This document shows, in pieces, positions 33,632 through 42,751 of a stretch of 64,000 bases of DNA. This stretch comes from Paraburkholderia sp. SOS3 (lineage in GTDB: Bacteria; Pseudomonadota; Gammaproteobacteria; Burkholderiales; Burkholderiaceae): positions 1,736,001 to 1,800,000 of the forward strand of contig NZ_CP018812.1 of NCBI RefSeq assembly GCF_001922345.1, read 5' to 3'. A program made the position numbers and the translations under genes. Positions within the stretch are counted from its first letter, which is position 1. The number at the start of each line of letters is the position of its first letter. Under the pieces are notes generated by a model, which saw only the letters and a program-made list of their open reading frames with translations, did not search any database and was not told the DNA's origin.

Positions 33632-34540
33632 TCAGACGGCAACAAACCGCGGGTCCAGATTGGCAACGGCAAATTCCCGCACGTGCTGCACAAATGACTT
33701 CAACAACAATGCAGGTGGCCTTTGGGACGGCGTCAAAATCGAAAAATCCGTAACAAGCGCGGGCTCAAACGGCTTGAACACGACGCCCGTGCCGCGATAG
33801 CTCCATGCGCTCATTGCATCGATCAGCGAAATTCCCACTCCAGCCTCGACGAACGAACAGATGGCATGCGACACCTGTGTTTCGAGCTGCGCCTTGAGTC
33901 GAATACCTTGAGCCGCAAACAACGCTTCGATCTGCAGCCGCGAATCGAGCGTGCGCGGATGCGCAATGAAGCGCTCTTCGGCAATGTCGTGCGGGCGAAT
34001 CGTATCGAGCGCGCAGAGCCGATGCCCGGCCGGTAACGCGCATACCATGCGCGTGGAGATCAATCGCTCGCCGTGCGCGCTCGGATGATTCATCGACAGG
34101 ATCGCGAAGCCGACATCGCAGCGTTGGCCCACAACCATATCGACCACCGATGGCGACGAATGCACCAGCACGGACACATGGGCCTCGGTATGCGTCTTCA
34201 GATAATCAGCAACCGCATGCGGCAGAAACGATAGCGCGATAGCAGGCGCTCCCACGATCTGCAGCGTGCCGCGTTGCAACGCCCGGATTTCTTCGGCCGC
34301 GCGTGCGATCCGGTCGACTCCGAAGAGCGAGCGTTGCACCTCTTCGTAAAGCGCCTGGGCCTCGACGGTCGGATAGAGCCGGCCCTTCACGCGCTCGAAT
34401 AGTGAAAACCCTAGCGATCGTTCGAGATCGGCCAGAAGACGTGTGGTTGCAGGCTGCGAGATATGCAGCATCTCGCTCGCTCGCGTGACCGTCTGACAAA
34501 GCATGGTGGCCCGAAACGCTTCGAGCTGGCGGAGTTTCAT
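33632..34540 (-). CDS. LysR-family regulator of the ABC-oxidase operon
   Basis: A 302-residue LysR regulator. The N-terminal HTH is MKLRQLEAFRATMLCQTVTRASEML, QPATTRLLADLERSLGFSLFER. The effector domain begins TLQIVGAPAIALSFLP, with VGFAILSMNH and a C-terminal VQHVREFAVANL. It resembles NocR/OccR-like opine regulators in overall form. The ATG at 34540 opens on the HTH. It is divergent from the eight-gene transport and oxidation operon, and an ATAA-N7-TTAT box lies between them, so it is very likely that operon's activator. The inducer is presumably the imported substrate. Confidence 0.87.
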   Translation of the reverse strand: MKLRQLEAFRATMLCQTVTRASEMLHISQPATTRLLADLERSLGFSLFERVKGRLYPTVEAQALYEEVQRSLFGVDRIARAAEEIRALQRGTLQIVGAPAIALSFLPHAVADYLKTHTEAHVSVLVHSSPSVVDMVVGQRCDVGFAILSMNHPSAHGERLISTRMVCALPAGHRLCALDTIRPHDIAEERFIAHPRTLDSRLQIEALFAAQGIRLKAQLETQVSHAICSFVEAGVGISLIDAMSAWSYRGTGVVFKPFEPALVTDFSILTPSQRPPALLLKSFVQHVREFAVANLDPRFVAV

Positions 34541-34552
34541 TGTGCAAGGTCC

Positions 34553-34567
34553 ATAACAAAATATTAT
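34553..34567. promoter_or_regulatory. LysR-type box
   Basis: ATAACAAAATATTAT is a 4-7-4 inverted repeat fitting the T-N11-A rule for LysR regulators. It lies 13 bp upstream of the LysR start, in the spacer shared with the ABC-oxidase operon. Confidence 0.5.
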
Positions 34568-34722
34568 CGACTGGCCAAAAAAAAGAATTTTCCATCCGAT
34601 TTTTCTCTGCCTATTGTGACAGCCAATCCGCTTTTGCAGAGCAATTCGCAATCGTTCGAGCCATAGCCTTTTGTGTTCGGACGCGCGTTCCTGCCATTGT
34701 GCAGACAACCGGGGAGAAGATA

Positions 34723-35760
34723 TTGATCAAGACCAGACTGGCCACCGCGGCGTTCGCGGCTTGCATGTCGCTGACCGCGCTCACGGCATCGGCGCAGCCC
34801 ACGCTCTATGTCGGCTCATACGGCGGTTCGACGCAGACTGCGTTCGAAAAGAGCATCATCCCGGCGTTTGAAAAGGCCCATGACGTCAAGATTGTCTACG
34901 TGCCGGGCAATTCGACCGACACGCTCGCCAAACTGCAGGCACAGAAGGACAAGGAAGAGCTGAACGTCGTGCTGCTCGACGACGGCCCGATGTATCAGGC
35001 AGTGCAGTTCGGTTTCTGCGACAAGCTCGCCGATGCGCCGGTCTATCACGACCTGTATCCGCTCGCGCATATGAGCGACAAGGCAGTCGCGCTGGGCGTC
35101 GTGGCCACTGGCCTTGCCTACAACACCGATGCGTTCAGGAAGGCCGGCCTGCCACCGCCGACGTCGTGGACCGCGCTGACCGACAGGCGCTTCAGCCAGA
35201 AGATCGCGATACCGCCGATTTCAAACACCTATGGCTTGCAGACGCTGTTGATGTTCGCACGCCTGAATGGCGGCAGTGAAACCCGTATTGCGCCGGGTTT
35301 CGACGCACTCATCAAGCAGGTCGCGCCTAACGTGCTCGCGTGGGAACCGTCGCCGGGCAAGATGACCGAACTGTTTCAGGACGGCGACGTCACGCTCGCG
35401 GTATGGGGCAGTGGCCGCGTGCTGACGCTCGCGCAAACCGGCTTCCCGATCCGCTTCGTGTATCCGAAGGAGGGCGCGATGGCACTGCTGACTGCGGTGT
35501 GTCCGGTCGTGCAGAACAGGCAGGCGGAACTCTCGCAGCAGTTCGTGCAGTACCTGCTGTCGCCGCAGGTTCAAACCCTCCTCGCGCAAACCCAGGCTTG
35601 GGGACCGGTCAACAGCAAGACCGAGCTTGCGCCCGCGGTTGCGGCGACCGTGCCTTACGGCAAAGACCAGATTGCGAATCTGAAGACCACGGACTGGGCC
35701 GTCGTCAACGAGAAGCGCGCCGACTGGACCAACCAGTGGAACCGGCAGGTCGAGCGCTAA
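34723..35760 (+). CDS. ABC transporter periplasmic substrate-binding protein (PotD-like)
   Basis: A 345-residue extracellular solute-binding protein of the spermidine/putrescine-iron family. The predicted start is TTG at 34723, preceded by GGGGAGA; no in-frame ATG gives a usable signal sequence. The signal peptide ends in TALTASAQP (near residue 25). The mature protein begins TLYVGSYGGSTQTAFEKSIIPAFEK, with VVLLDDGPMYQ and GKMTELFQDGDVTLAVWGSG. It is the first gene of the operon. Its relatives capture polyamines, opines or amino-acid derivatives. The ligand is unknown. Confidence 0.85.
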   Translation: MIKTRLATAAFAACMSLTALTASAQPTLYVGSYGGSTQTAFEKSIIPAFEKAHDVKIVYVPGNSTDTLAKLQAQKDKEELNVVLLDDGPMYQAVQFGFCDKLADAPVYHDLYPLAHMSDKAVALGVVATGLAYNTDAFRKAGLPPPTSWTALTDRRFSQKIAIPPISNTYGLQTLLMFARLNGGSETRIAPGFDALIKQVAPNVLAWEPSPGKMTELFQDGDVTLAVWGSGRVLTLAQTGFPIRFVYPKEGAMALLTAVCPVVQNRQAELSQQFVQYLLSPQVQTLLAQTQAWGPVNSKTELAPAVAATVPYGKDQIANLKTTDWAVVNEKRADWTNQWNRQVER

Positions 35761-35834
35761 ACGGCCGCGCGCCGACCTGACTGCGTTCTCTTCCAAACCG
35801 ACGGCGCAACGGGCGATCCTCGTTGCGTGCCACC

Positions 35835-36902
35835 ATGACATTTCTGCAACTCGACAGCCTGTCAAAGCGCTTTGGCGATTTCAACGCCGTTCAGGGCTTC
35901 TCGCTCGACGTGGCGCGCGGCGAGTTCATCTCGCTGCTCGGTCCGTCCGGCTGCGGCAAGACGACGACGCTGCAGATGATCGCCGGCTTCGTCACGCCGA
36001 GTGCCGGCCGCATCCTGCTCGATGGGCGCGACATCTCGCCACTCGCGCCCGAGAAGCGCGGGATGGGCGTCGTGTTCCAGAGCTATGCGCTGTTTGCGCA
36101 CATGAGCGTCGCGGAGAACGTCGGCTTCGGACTCGACATGCGCAAGGTGCCGCGTGCCGAGCGTGCGAAGCGGATTCAGCAGACGCTGTCGCTGGTGCGG
36201 CTCGAGGGACTGGACAAGCGTTACCCGCGCGAACTGTCGGGCGGCCAGCGCCAGCGCGTCGCGATTGCGCGTGCGCTGGTGATCCAGCCGGAAGTACTGC
36301 TGCTCGACGAGCCGATGTCGAATCTCGATGCGAAGCTGCGCGAGGAGATGCATATCGAGCTGCGCGCGATCCAGCGTCAACTCGGCATCACGACGATTCT
36401 TGTCACGCATGACCAGGTTGAAGCGATGACGATGAGCGACCGGATCGCCGTCATGCACGGCGGACGCATCGTGCAGATCGCCGCGCCGCTCGACGCCTAC
36501 GAGCGTCCCGAATCGCCGTTCGCCTCGACGTTTCTCGGCCGCACCAATGCGCTCGCGGGCACCGTGCTCGAACGTAAGCCGCACTGCTGCGTCGTGCGGG
36601 TCGGCGCGCGCACGGTGCATGTGCCGCACGATGGCCGCGAGGTCGGCGACGCGGTGAACGTCTACGTGCGCCCGGAAAAGTTGCGTCTGACAGCGGGCGG
36701 CGAGGGCGCGCTGCCGGGCCGCATCCGCACACGCCTGTTTCTCGGCAGCCACTGGATGCTCGAGGTCGATAGCGTGCTCGGCACGTTCCGCGTCAGCCAG
36801 CCCAATATCGGCACACCGCCGCCGACCGAGGGCGAGGCCGTCAACGTTGCGTGGTCGGACGACGATCTGCGCATTCTCGACGCGGAGGCATCCCATGGCT
36901 GA
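35835..36902 (+). CDS. ABC transporter ATPase (PotA-like)
   Basis: A 355-residue import ATPase. The Walker A LLGPSGCGKTTTLQ is near residues 36-49, the Q-loop VVFQSYALFAHM follows, the signature is ELSGGQRQRVAIARAL, the Walker B is VLLLDEPMSNLD and the switch histidine is in ILVTHDQVEAM. A C-terminal TOBE-type domain (residues ~245-350) includes VYVRPEKLRL. The ATG at 35835 was chosen; a TTG four codons earlier is possible. It overlaps the first permease gene by 8 bases. It powers uptake of the operon's substrate. Confidence 0.92.
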   Translation: MTFLQLDSLSKRFGDFNAVQGFSLDVARGEFISLLGPSGCGKTTTLQMIAGFVTPSAGRILLDGRDISPLAPEKRGMGVVFQSYALFAHMSVAENVGFGLDMRKVPRAERAKRIQQTLSLVRLEGLDKRYPRELSGGQRQRVAIARALVIQPEVLLLDEPMSNLDAKLREEMHIELRAIQRQLGITTILVTHDQVEAMTMSDRIAVMHGGRIVQIAAPLDAYERPESPFASTFLGRTNALAGTVLERKPHCCVVRVGARTVHVPHDGREVGDAVNVYVRPEKLRLTAGGEGALPGRIRTRLFLGSHWMLEVDSVLGTFRVSQPNIGTPPPTEGEAVNVAWSDDDLRILDAEASHG

Positions 36903-37779
36903 CCTCGCGCTCGCCCCGGAACGGCAGGCGCAGCGCGCCCCCTGGCTTTTGGCCGGGCCCGCATTGCTGCTGTTCGTCGGCCTTCTGGTGGTGCCGATGT
37001 TCCTGATCGCGGTCCTGTCGTTCCATGCGTTCGACGGCACTCGCGGCGTCCTGCCCGATTACACGGTGTCGAACTATATCGAGGTGCTGAGCGATCCCTA
37101 CTACCACGAAATATTCCTGCGCACAGCGGGGTTGTCGCTTGCTGTCACGGCGCTGTCGATCGTGCTCGGCGTGCCGGAAACATTGATTCTCGCGCGCATG
37201 AGAAGCCCGTGGCGCAGCGTGTTTCTGCTGATCATCCTCGGGCCGCTCCTGATCTCGGTCGTGGTGCGCACGCTCGGCTGGGCGATTCTGATGGGCCGCG
37301 TCGGCCTCATCAACGAGGCGTTGCTCGCGCTGCATCTGACCGATTCGCCGGTCCGGCTGCTGTTTTCGATGACGGGCGTCACGATCGCGCTCGTGCATGT
37401 GCTGGTGCCGTTCATGGTGATTTCAGTGTGGGCGTCGATCCAGAAGCTCGACCCGCAGGTCGAGAACGCCGGTCTGTCGCTCGGTGGTCCGCGCTTCACG
37501 GTGTTTCGGCGCGTCGTGCTGCCGCAACTGCTGCCGGGCGTATTGTCGGGCAGCATCATCGTGTTCGCGCTGTCCGCGTCGGCGTTCGCCACGCCGGCGA
37601 TTCTGGGCGGCCGCCGGCTCAAGGTCGTCGCGACAGCCGCTTACGACGAATTCCTGAGTACGCTCAACTGGCCGCTCGGCGCGGCGATCGCGGTCCTGCT
37701 GCTGATCGCGAACGTCGCGATCATCCTCGGATGCAACCGGCTCATCGAACGGCGCTTCCGGGCGATCTTCGAATCCTGA
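36895..37779 (+). CDS. ABC transporter permease (PotB-like)
   Basis: A 294-residue inner-membrane permease with six predicted helices. The first is WLLAGPALLLFVGLLVVPMF. A periplasmic loop follows with YTVSNYIEVL. The cytoplasmic coupling (EAA) loop reads ENAGLSLGGPRFTVFRRVVLPQLLPGVLSG, the docking site for the ATPase. It overlaps the ATPase gene by 8 bases and is followed by the second permease 14 bases downstream. The arrangement binding protein-ATPase-permease-permease matches Pot/opine importers. Confidence 0.92.
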   Translation: MADLALAPERQAQRAPWLLAGPALLLFVGLLVVPMFLIAVLSFHAFDGTRGVLPDYTVSNYIEVLSDPYYHEIFLRTAGLSLAVTALSIVLGVPETLILARMRSPWRSVFLLIILGPLLISVVVRTLGWAILMGRVGLINEALLALHLTDSPVRLLFSMTGVTIALVHVLVPFMVISVWASIQKLDPQVENAGLSLGGPRFTVFRRVVLPQLLPGVLSGSIIVFALSASAFATPAILGGRRLKVVATAAYDEFLSTLNWPLGAAIAVLLLIANVAIILGCNRLIERRFRAIFES

Positions 37780-37793
37780 CAGGAGCGTCCACG

Positions 37794-38588
37794 ATGCGCA
37801 GGAATGGTGTCTTCCCGCTTCTCTATCACACGCTTTTTATTGCGTTCATGGTCGCGCCGCTGGTCGTGGTGGTCGCGGTGTCGTTCACGGGCAAGGGCTA
37901 TATCTCGATGCCGACCGACGGGCTGTCGCTGCGCTGGTTCCGTGCGCTCGGGCAGGCCGACGATTTCATCTCCGCGTTCTGGCTGTCGATCCGGCTTGGC
38001 ATCGTCGCGGCGACCGTCGCGGTCGCGCTCGCGGTGCCGGCCGCGCTCGCGCTGACGCGCTACAGGTTCGCCGGGCGCGGCGCGTTGACGAGTTTCTTTC
38101 TGTCGCCGCTCATGATTCCGTACGTGGTGTTGGGCGTCGCATTCCTGCGTTTCTTCACGCTCGCGGGAATGACGGGCTCGTTCTTCTGGCTGGCGCTGAC
38201 TCACGTGATCGTCGTGATGCCGTATGCGCTGCGTCTCGTGCTGGCATCCGCCACCGGCCTCGAGCGCGACGGCGAACGCGCGGCGCGCTCGCTCGGCGCC
38301 GGGCGTTTCACGGCGTTTCGACGCGTCGTGCTGCCGCTGCTGCTGCCGGGTGTCGCGGGCGGCTGGATTCTGGCTTTTATTCAAAGCTTCGATGAGCTGA
38401 CGATGACCGTGTTCGTCGCGACGCCCGGCACCACGACGCTGCCGGTCGCGATGTACAACGACATCGCACAGAACATCGATCCGCTCGTGACGTCCATTTC
38501 GGCCGTACTGATCGTCGGTACGGTGCTGCTGATGATCGTGCTCGACCGCGTTGTCGGACTCGACCGTGTCCTCATCGGCAAAGGTTGA
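37794..38588 (+). CDS. ABC transporter permease (PotC-like)
   Basis: A 264-residue second permease subunit with six helices: HTLFIAFMVAPLVVVVAVSF at the start, then LSLRWFRALGQADDF. The coupling loop is ERAARSLGAGRFTAFRRVVLPLLLPGVAGG. The ATG at 37794 follows ACAGGAGCGTCC. It forms the membrane channel with the PotB-like subunit. Its stop at 38586-38588 shares a base with a possible ATG (TGATG) of the next gene, so the importer and oxidase genes are continuous. Confidence 0.92.
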   Translation: MRRNGVFPLLYHTLFIAFMVAPLVVVVAVSFTGKGYISMPTDGLSLRWFRALGQADDFISAFWLSIRLGIVAATVAVALAVPAALALTRYRFAGRGALTSFFLSPLMIPYVVLGVAFLRFFTLAGMTGSFFWLALTHVIVVMPYALRLVLASATGLERDGERAARSLGAGRFTAFRRVVLPLLLPGVAGGWILAFIQSFDELTMTVFVATPGTTTLPVAMYNDIAQNIDPLVTSISAVLIVGTVLLMIVLDRVVGLDRVLIGKG

Positions 38589-38605
38589 TGACAGGAATAT
38601 CTTCA

Positions 38606-39733
38606 ATGAAAGCAACTGAGGTGATCGTGGTCGGCGGCGGTCTCGTCGGCATGGCGGTCGCATACGGTCTCGCGCGTCACGGCGCGAAGGTCACCGTGCT
38701 CGATGAAGGCGACGACGCCTTGCGCGCGTCGCGCGGCAACTTCGGGCTGGTGTGGGTGCAGGGCAAGGGTTACGGGCTGCCGGCCTATGCGCGCTGGAGC
38801 ATGGAATCGGCGCGGCTGTGGCCGCAACTGGCGGCGGCGCTCGTCGACGAGTCGGGCGTCGACGTGCAGCTGAAGCAGCCTGGCGGCTTCCACCTCGTCC
38901 ACTCGGAAGCGCAGGCGCGCGAACGCGAGGCGCGGCTTGGCTGGTTGCGCGACGCGCTTCGCGGTGCGTATCCGTTCGAGATGCTCGACCATGCGGCGGT
39001 CCGCGCGCGTCTGCCGGCGGTCGGTCCCGAGGTGTTCGGCGCGAGCTATACGCCGATGGACGGCCACGCGAATCCGCTCAAGTTGCTGCGTGCGCTCTAT
39101 GCGGCGTGCGGGAAGCGCGGCGTCGAATGGGTGCGCAACCAGCGCGTCGAGCGGATCGACCCGGCGCAAGGCGTGTTCACGGTGCACGGCATCGGCCGCA
39201 GCTGGCAGGCGCAGAAGGTCGTGCTGGCCGCGGGCCTCGGCAATGCCGTCCTGGCACCGTGGGTCGGCCTGCATGCGCCGGTGCGCCCGAACCGCGGGCA
39301 GGTGCTGATCGGCGAGCGCACGACGCGCTTTCTCGACTATCCGACCACCTACGTGCGCCAGACCGACGAAGGCACGATCCAGCTCGGCGATTCGATGGAG
39401 GATGTCGGCTACGACGACACCACGACCATCGACGTGCTCGGCACCATCGCCCGGCGCGGCGTGCGCAGCTTCCCGGTTCTCGCGGGGCTCAAGCTGGTGC
39501 GCGCATGGAGCGCGCTGCGGGTGATGAGCCCCGATGGTTTCCCGATCTACGAGCAATCCCGTTCATCGCCGGGCGCCTTCGTCGTCACCTGTCACAGTGG
39601 CGTGACGCTCGCGGCGGCGCACGTGCTGCGCATCGCGCCGTGGATTGCCGGCGCGGCGGCGCCGCAGGACCTGGACGTATTCGCGGGCGACCGCTTTCTG
39701 AATCCGCAACGGACCTTCGATCATGCCCACTAG
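38606..39733 (+). CDS. FAD-dependent amine/amino-acid oxidase, DadA-like (first beta subunit)
   Basis: A 375-residue DAO-family flavoprotein. The FAD motif IVVGGGLVGMAVAYGLARHG opens the protein and is followed by DEGDDALRASRGNFGLVWVQG. GYTPMDGHANPLKLLRAL and the C-terminal VVTCHSGVTLAAA are as in sarcosine/opine oxidase beta subunits. The start at 38606 has AGGAATA ten bases before it; the ATG at 38588 is an alternative. It overlaps the [2Fe-2S] gene by 11 bases. It should oxidise a secondary amine or amino acid. A second flavoprotein of the same class ends the operon. Confidence 0.87.
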   Translation: MKATEVIVVGGGLVGMAVAYGLARHGAKVTVLDEGDDALRASRGNFGLVWVQGKGYGLPAYARWSMESARLWPQLAAALVDESGVDVQLKQPGGFHLVHSEAQAREREARLGWLRDALRGAYPFEMLDHAAVRARLPAVGPEVFGASYTPMDGHANPLKLLRALYAACGKRGVEWVRNQRVERIDPAQGVFTVHGIGRSWQAQKVVLAAGLGNAVLAPWVGLHAPVRPNRGQVLIGERTTRFLDYPTTYVRQTDEGTIQLGDSMEDVGYDDTTTIDVLGTIARRGVRSFPVLAGLKLVRAWSALRVMSPDGFPIYEQSRSSPGAFVVTCHSGVTLAAAHVLRIAPWIAGAAAPQDLDVFAGDRFLNPQRTFDHAH

Positions 39734-40067
39734 CAGTCTATTCAGTGTGCCGGCACGGGCCGGCGACGGTGCCCCGCGCATCACCGTCGAACTCGACGGC
39801 GTAGCGCTTCAGGTGCCGTCCGGATGCAGCGTCGCGGCGGCGCTGCTGGTCTCCGGCGTCACGCGATTTCGCAGCACGCCGGTCAGCGGCAGCGCACGCG
39901 CGCCGTACTGCATGATGGGCGTCTGCTTCGAATGCCTGATGGAGATCGATGGCGAGCCGAACCGGCAGACCTGTCTGATCGAAGTGCGCGACGGCATGAA
40001 GATCCGGAGCCAGGAAGGCGCCCGGGACCTCATGGCCGGTGCGGTGGAGGGCCATCATGAACGGTGA
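39723..40067 (+). CDS. [2Fe-2S] ferredoxin-like subunit (HcnA/opine oxidase gamma type)
   Basis: A 114-residue protein with a plant-type ferredoxin fold. The cysteines are C63, C68, C71 and C84, spaced C-x4-C-x2-C-x12-C in PYCMMGVCFECLMEIDG...TC. In hydrogen-cyanide synthase, opine oxidases and D-hydroxyproline dehydrogenases this small subunit carries electrons from the flavoproteins. It overlaps both neighbours (11 bases upstream and downstream). Length and motif match the family. Confidence 0.92.
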   Translation: MPTSSLFSVPARAGDGAPRITVELDGVALQVPSGCSVAAALLVSGVTRFRSTPVSGSARAPYCMMGVCFECLMEIDGEPNRQTCLIEVRDGMKIRSQEGARDLMAGAVEGHHER

Positions 40068-41436
40068 GCAGGTCGATCTCGCAATCGTCGGGGGCGGACC
40101 GGCAGGCATGGCCGCGGCCACGCTCGCGGCGAGCCTGGGCGTATCGGTGGTGCTGCTCGACGAACAAACCGCGCCCGGCGGCCAGATTTATCGCAATGTC
40201 GCCGCCGCGCCGCCGGGACGGCTCGACGTGCTCGGTCCCGACTATGCCGCGGGCCGCGCCCTGGTCGACGCGTTCCAGCGATCCACCGCACGCCACATCG
40301 GCGCAGCGGCCGTGTGGCACGTCAGCGCCGAACGAATGGTCCATTATCTTCAGGATGGCCAGGTTAAATCGGTGCAGGCGCGGCAGGTGATCCTATGCAC
40401 CGGCGCGCTCGAACGGCCGTTCCCGATTCCGGGCTGGACCCTGCCGGGCGTGCTGAGCGCGGGCGCGGCGCAGATCCTGCTCAAGACCGCGGACGCGAGG
40501 CCGTCGGCGCCGGTGGTGCTGGGGGGCTGTGGGCCGCTGCTTTATCTGCTCGGCTGGCAATACATGCGCGCGGGGGTTCGGGTGCGCGCGATCGTCGATA
40601 CGACCGATGCCGCCGACCGGCGCCGCGCGCTCGCGCATATTGGCGGCGCGATCGCCGGCTGGCGCTATCTGGAGAAAGGGCTGGCGATGATGCGCGCCTT
40701 GCGGCGCGCCGGCGTGCCGTTCTATCGAGGCGCGAGCGGACTCGAGGTCGAAGGCGACGATGCCGCGCATGCGTTGCGCTTTGTCAGCGCGGGCCGCGCG
40801 CAGCGGATCGAAAGCCGTGTGGTGCTGCTGCATCAGGGCGTCGTGCCCAATACGCAGTTCACGTGGTCGCTTCGCGCCGCGCATCGTTGGGACGATGCAC
40901 AGCTGTGCTTTGTCCCGGTCACCGACGACTGGGGCGCGCTCGATCTGCCCGGTCTCTATGTTGCCGGCGACGGTCGCGGCATTGGCGGTGCGCTCGCGGC
41001 CGCGCTGCAGGGACAACTTTCGGCGCTCGGCGCGGCATGCGCACTCGGTCGGCTGCCGGTTGACGAACGCGATCGCCGCGCTTTGCCGCTGCGCGCGGAA
41101 CTGGCTGCGCACATGCGGGTGCGGCCGTTCCTCGATGCGTTGTACCGACCGAAAGCGCAGAACCGTGTTCCCGCCGACGACGTGCTCGTCTGCCGGTGCG
41201 AAGAAGTCACCGCCGGCACGCTGCGCGAACATGTGAAGCTCGGCTGCACCGGCCCGAACCAGGCGAAATCGTTTGGACGCTGTGGCATGGGGCCGTGTCA
41301 GGGCCGGCTATGCGGCCTCACCGTCACCGAGGTCATTGCCGACGCCAGGCAGGTCTCGCCGGATGAGGTCGGTTACTACCGGATCAGACCGCCGATCAAG
41401 CCGATCACGCTCGGCGAGCTGGCCCGGCAAGCGTGA
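40057..41436 (+). CDS. FAD/NAD-linked oxidoreductase, HcnB/OoxA-like alpha subunit
   Basis: A 459-residue flavoprotein. The first dinucleotide site is VGGGPAGMAAATLA. GGQIYRN and VILCTGALERPFPIPGW follow, and the second site is around VVLGGCGPLLYLLG. VAGDGRGIGGALAAALQG is the FAD end loop. The C-terminal BFD-type [2Fe-2S] domain holds C379 and C381 (CRCEEV), with C409 and C414 in GRCGMGPCQG. This matches HcnB, OoxA and LhpA-type alpha subunits. It overlaps the [2Fe-2S] gene by 11 bases and the next flavoprotein by 1 base (TGATG). Confidence 0.92.
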   Translation: MNGEQVDLAIVGGGPAGMAAATLAASLGVSVVLLDEQTAPGGQIYRNVAAAPPGRLDVLGPDYAAGRALVDAFQRSTARHIGAAAVWHVSAERMVHYLQDGQVKSVQARQVILCTGALERPFPIPGWTLPGVLSAGAAQILLKTADARPSAPVVLGGCGPLLYLLGWQYMRAGVRVRAIVDTTDAADRRRALAHIGGAIAGWRYLEKGLAMMRALRRAGVPFYRGASGLEVEGDDAAHALRFVSAGRAQRIESRVVLLHQGVVPNTQFTWSLRAAHRWDDAQLCFVPVTDDWGALDLPGLYVAGDGRGIGGALAAALQGQLSALGAACALGRLPVDERDRRALPLRAELAAHMRVRPFLDALYRPKAQNRVPADDVLVCRCEEVTAGTLREHVKLGCTGPNQAKSFGRCGMGPCQGRLCGLTVTEVIADARQVSPDEVGYYRIRPPIKPITLGELARQA

Positions 41437-42572
41437 TGGCGGGCCCGTCGATGAGCGCGTCGGGGATGGCGGGGGCAGACGTGATTGTCGTTGGCGGTGG
41501 CTTTCATGGCTTGTCGAGCGCGTTGCATCTCGCCCGCGCCGGCGCCCGGGTCATCGTGCTCGAAGCCGAGTACTGCGGGCGGCATGCATCGGGCGTCAAC
41601 GCGGGCGGGGTACGCACGCTGGGCCGCCATCTCGCCGAGATTCCGCTTGCGCTCGCCTCGCGCGAACTATGGCACCGGCTGCCGGAACTGGTCGGCGATA
41701 CGGCCGGCTTCGTGCCGAGCGGACAGATCAAGGTAGCGGAAACCGACGCCGAGCTGGAACTGCTGCGCACGCGCGTCGCCGAGCTCAACCAGCGTGGTTA
41801 TCGGCATGAAGTCCTGATCGACGCGGCCACCGTGCGCACGCTGCTGCCCGCTGTCGCGCCGCATGTGACGGGCGGCATCTGGGCTGCCGACGATGGTCAT
41901 GCATTGCCGTTTCGCGCGGTCACGGCTTTCCGCCGCGCGGCGCAGCGGCTCGGCGTCACGGTTCACGAAGGTATGCGCGCGGACGCGCTGCGGCGCGTCG
42001 GCGAGCGTTGGGAAGTCACGGCGGCAGGGCGACGCTTCACCGCCGAATACGTGGTCAACGCGGCGGGCGCATGGGCGAGCGGTATCGCAAAGCAGGTCGG
42101 CGAGCCGGTTCCGGAGGAGCCGGTTGCGTTGCTGCTGACCATCACGCATCGCGTGCCCGCGTTCTGTACGCCCGTGGTCGGCGCCACTGGGCGTCCACTA
42201 TCGTTCAAGCAGTTCGACAATGGGACGGTGCTGATCGGCGGTGGCGTTCGCGGCTCGGTCGACATGGCTGCTCGCAGCGGCGACGTCGACTTCGCGCAAC
42301 TCGCGTCGAACGCGCGTACCGCACTCGATCTGTTTCCCCATCTGCGCGGCGTTGGGATCAACCGGACCTGGGCCGGCATCGAAGGCTTCATGCCCGACGG
42401 CATCCCCGTCATCAGTCCGAGCCGGACGGCGCCGAAGCTCGTTCACTCATTCGGCTTCTCGGCGCATGGCTTTGAGCTCGCTCCGGCTGTCGGCCGCATC
42501 GTCGCGGACCTTGTGACGAGCGGCCGTAGCGCGCTGCCGGTCGAACCGTTTCGCATCGACCGCTTTCATTGA
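41436..42572 (+). CDS. FAD-dependent oxidase, HcnC/OoxB-like (second beta subunit)
   Basis: A 378-residue DAO-family flavoprotein with VIVVGGGFHGLSSALHLARAG near residue 15, CGRHASGVNAGGVRTLGRH, the substrate-side IWAADDGHALPFRAV and a C-terminal FGFSAHGFELAPAVG. It is the catalytic-type partner of HcnB-like subunits. The operon encodes two such beta-like subunits, here and at 38606, which are clearly different from each other. It is the last gene of the operon. An ATG at 41451 is also possible. The substrate is unknown. Confidence 0.88.
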   Translation: MAGPSMSASGMAGADVIVVGGGFHGLSSALHLARAGARVIVLEAEYCGRHASGVNAGGVRTLGRHLAEIPLALASRELWHRLPELVGDTAGFVPSGQIKVAETDAELELLRTRVAELNQRGYRHEVLIDAATVRTLLPAVAPHVTGGIWAADDGHALPFRAVTAFRRAAQRLGVTVHEGMRADALRRVGERWEVTAAGRRFTAEYVVNAAGAWASGIAKQVGEPVPEEPVALLLTITHRVPAFCTPVVGATGRPLSFKQFDNGTVLIGGGVRGSVDMAARSGDVDFAQLASNARTALDLFPHLRGVGINRTWAGIEGFMPDGIPVISPSRTAPKLVHSFGFSAHGFELAPAVGRIVADLVTSGRSALPVEPFRIDRFH

Positions 42573-42751
42573 ACCGGTCACGGCGCTCGAGCCGACATTG
42601 GCATGCGTTTAAGGTACCCAGGGTTTGTACCTATTTCAGCAACTTTCATTTGTTCTGCAGGCGCTTAATCAGAAGCTGGTTCCGGCCTAGACTGTAATCA
42701 CTGAAACGCAAACGGGTGTTTGCGGAAAATCAAGCTCTGGAGGTAAGGATC

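Noticed and set aside
38606..42572. Hydrogen cyanide synthase (HcnABC) reading of the oxidase genes
   Set aside because: The [2Fe-2S] and alpha subunits are of the HcnAB type, and a cyanide-insensitive-type bd oxidase lies 16 kb away, which made the idea attractive. But HCN synthase operons have three genes and no dedicated ABC importer, and two beta subunits are present here. An opine or amine oxidase is more likely.
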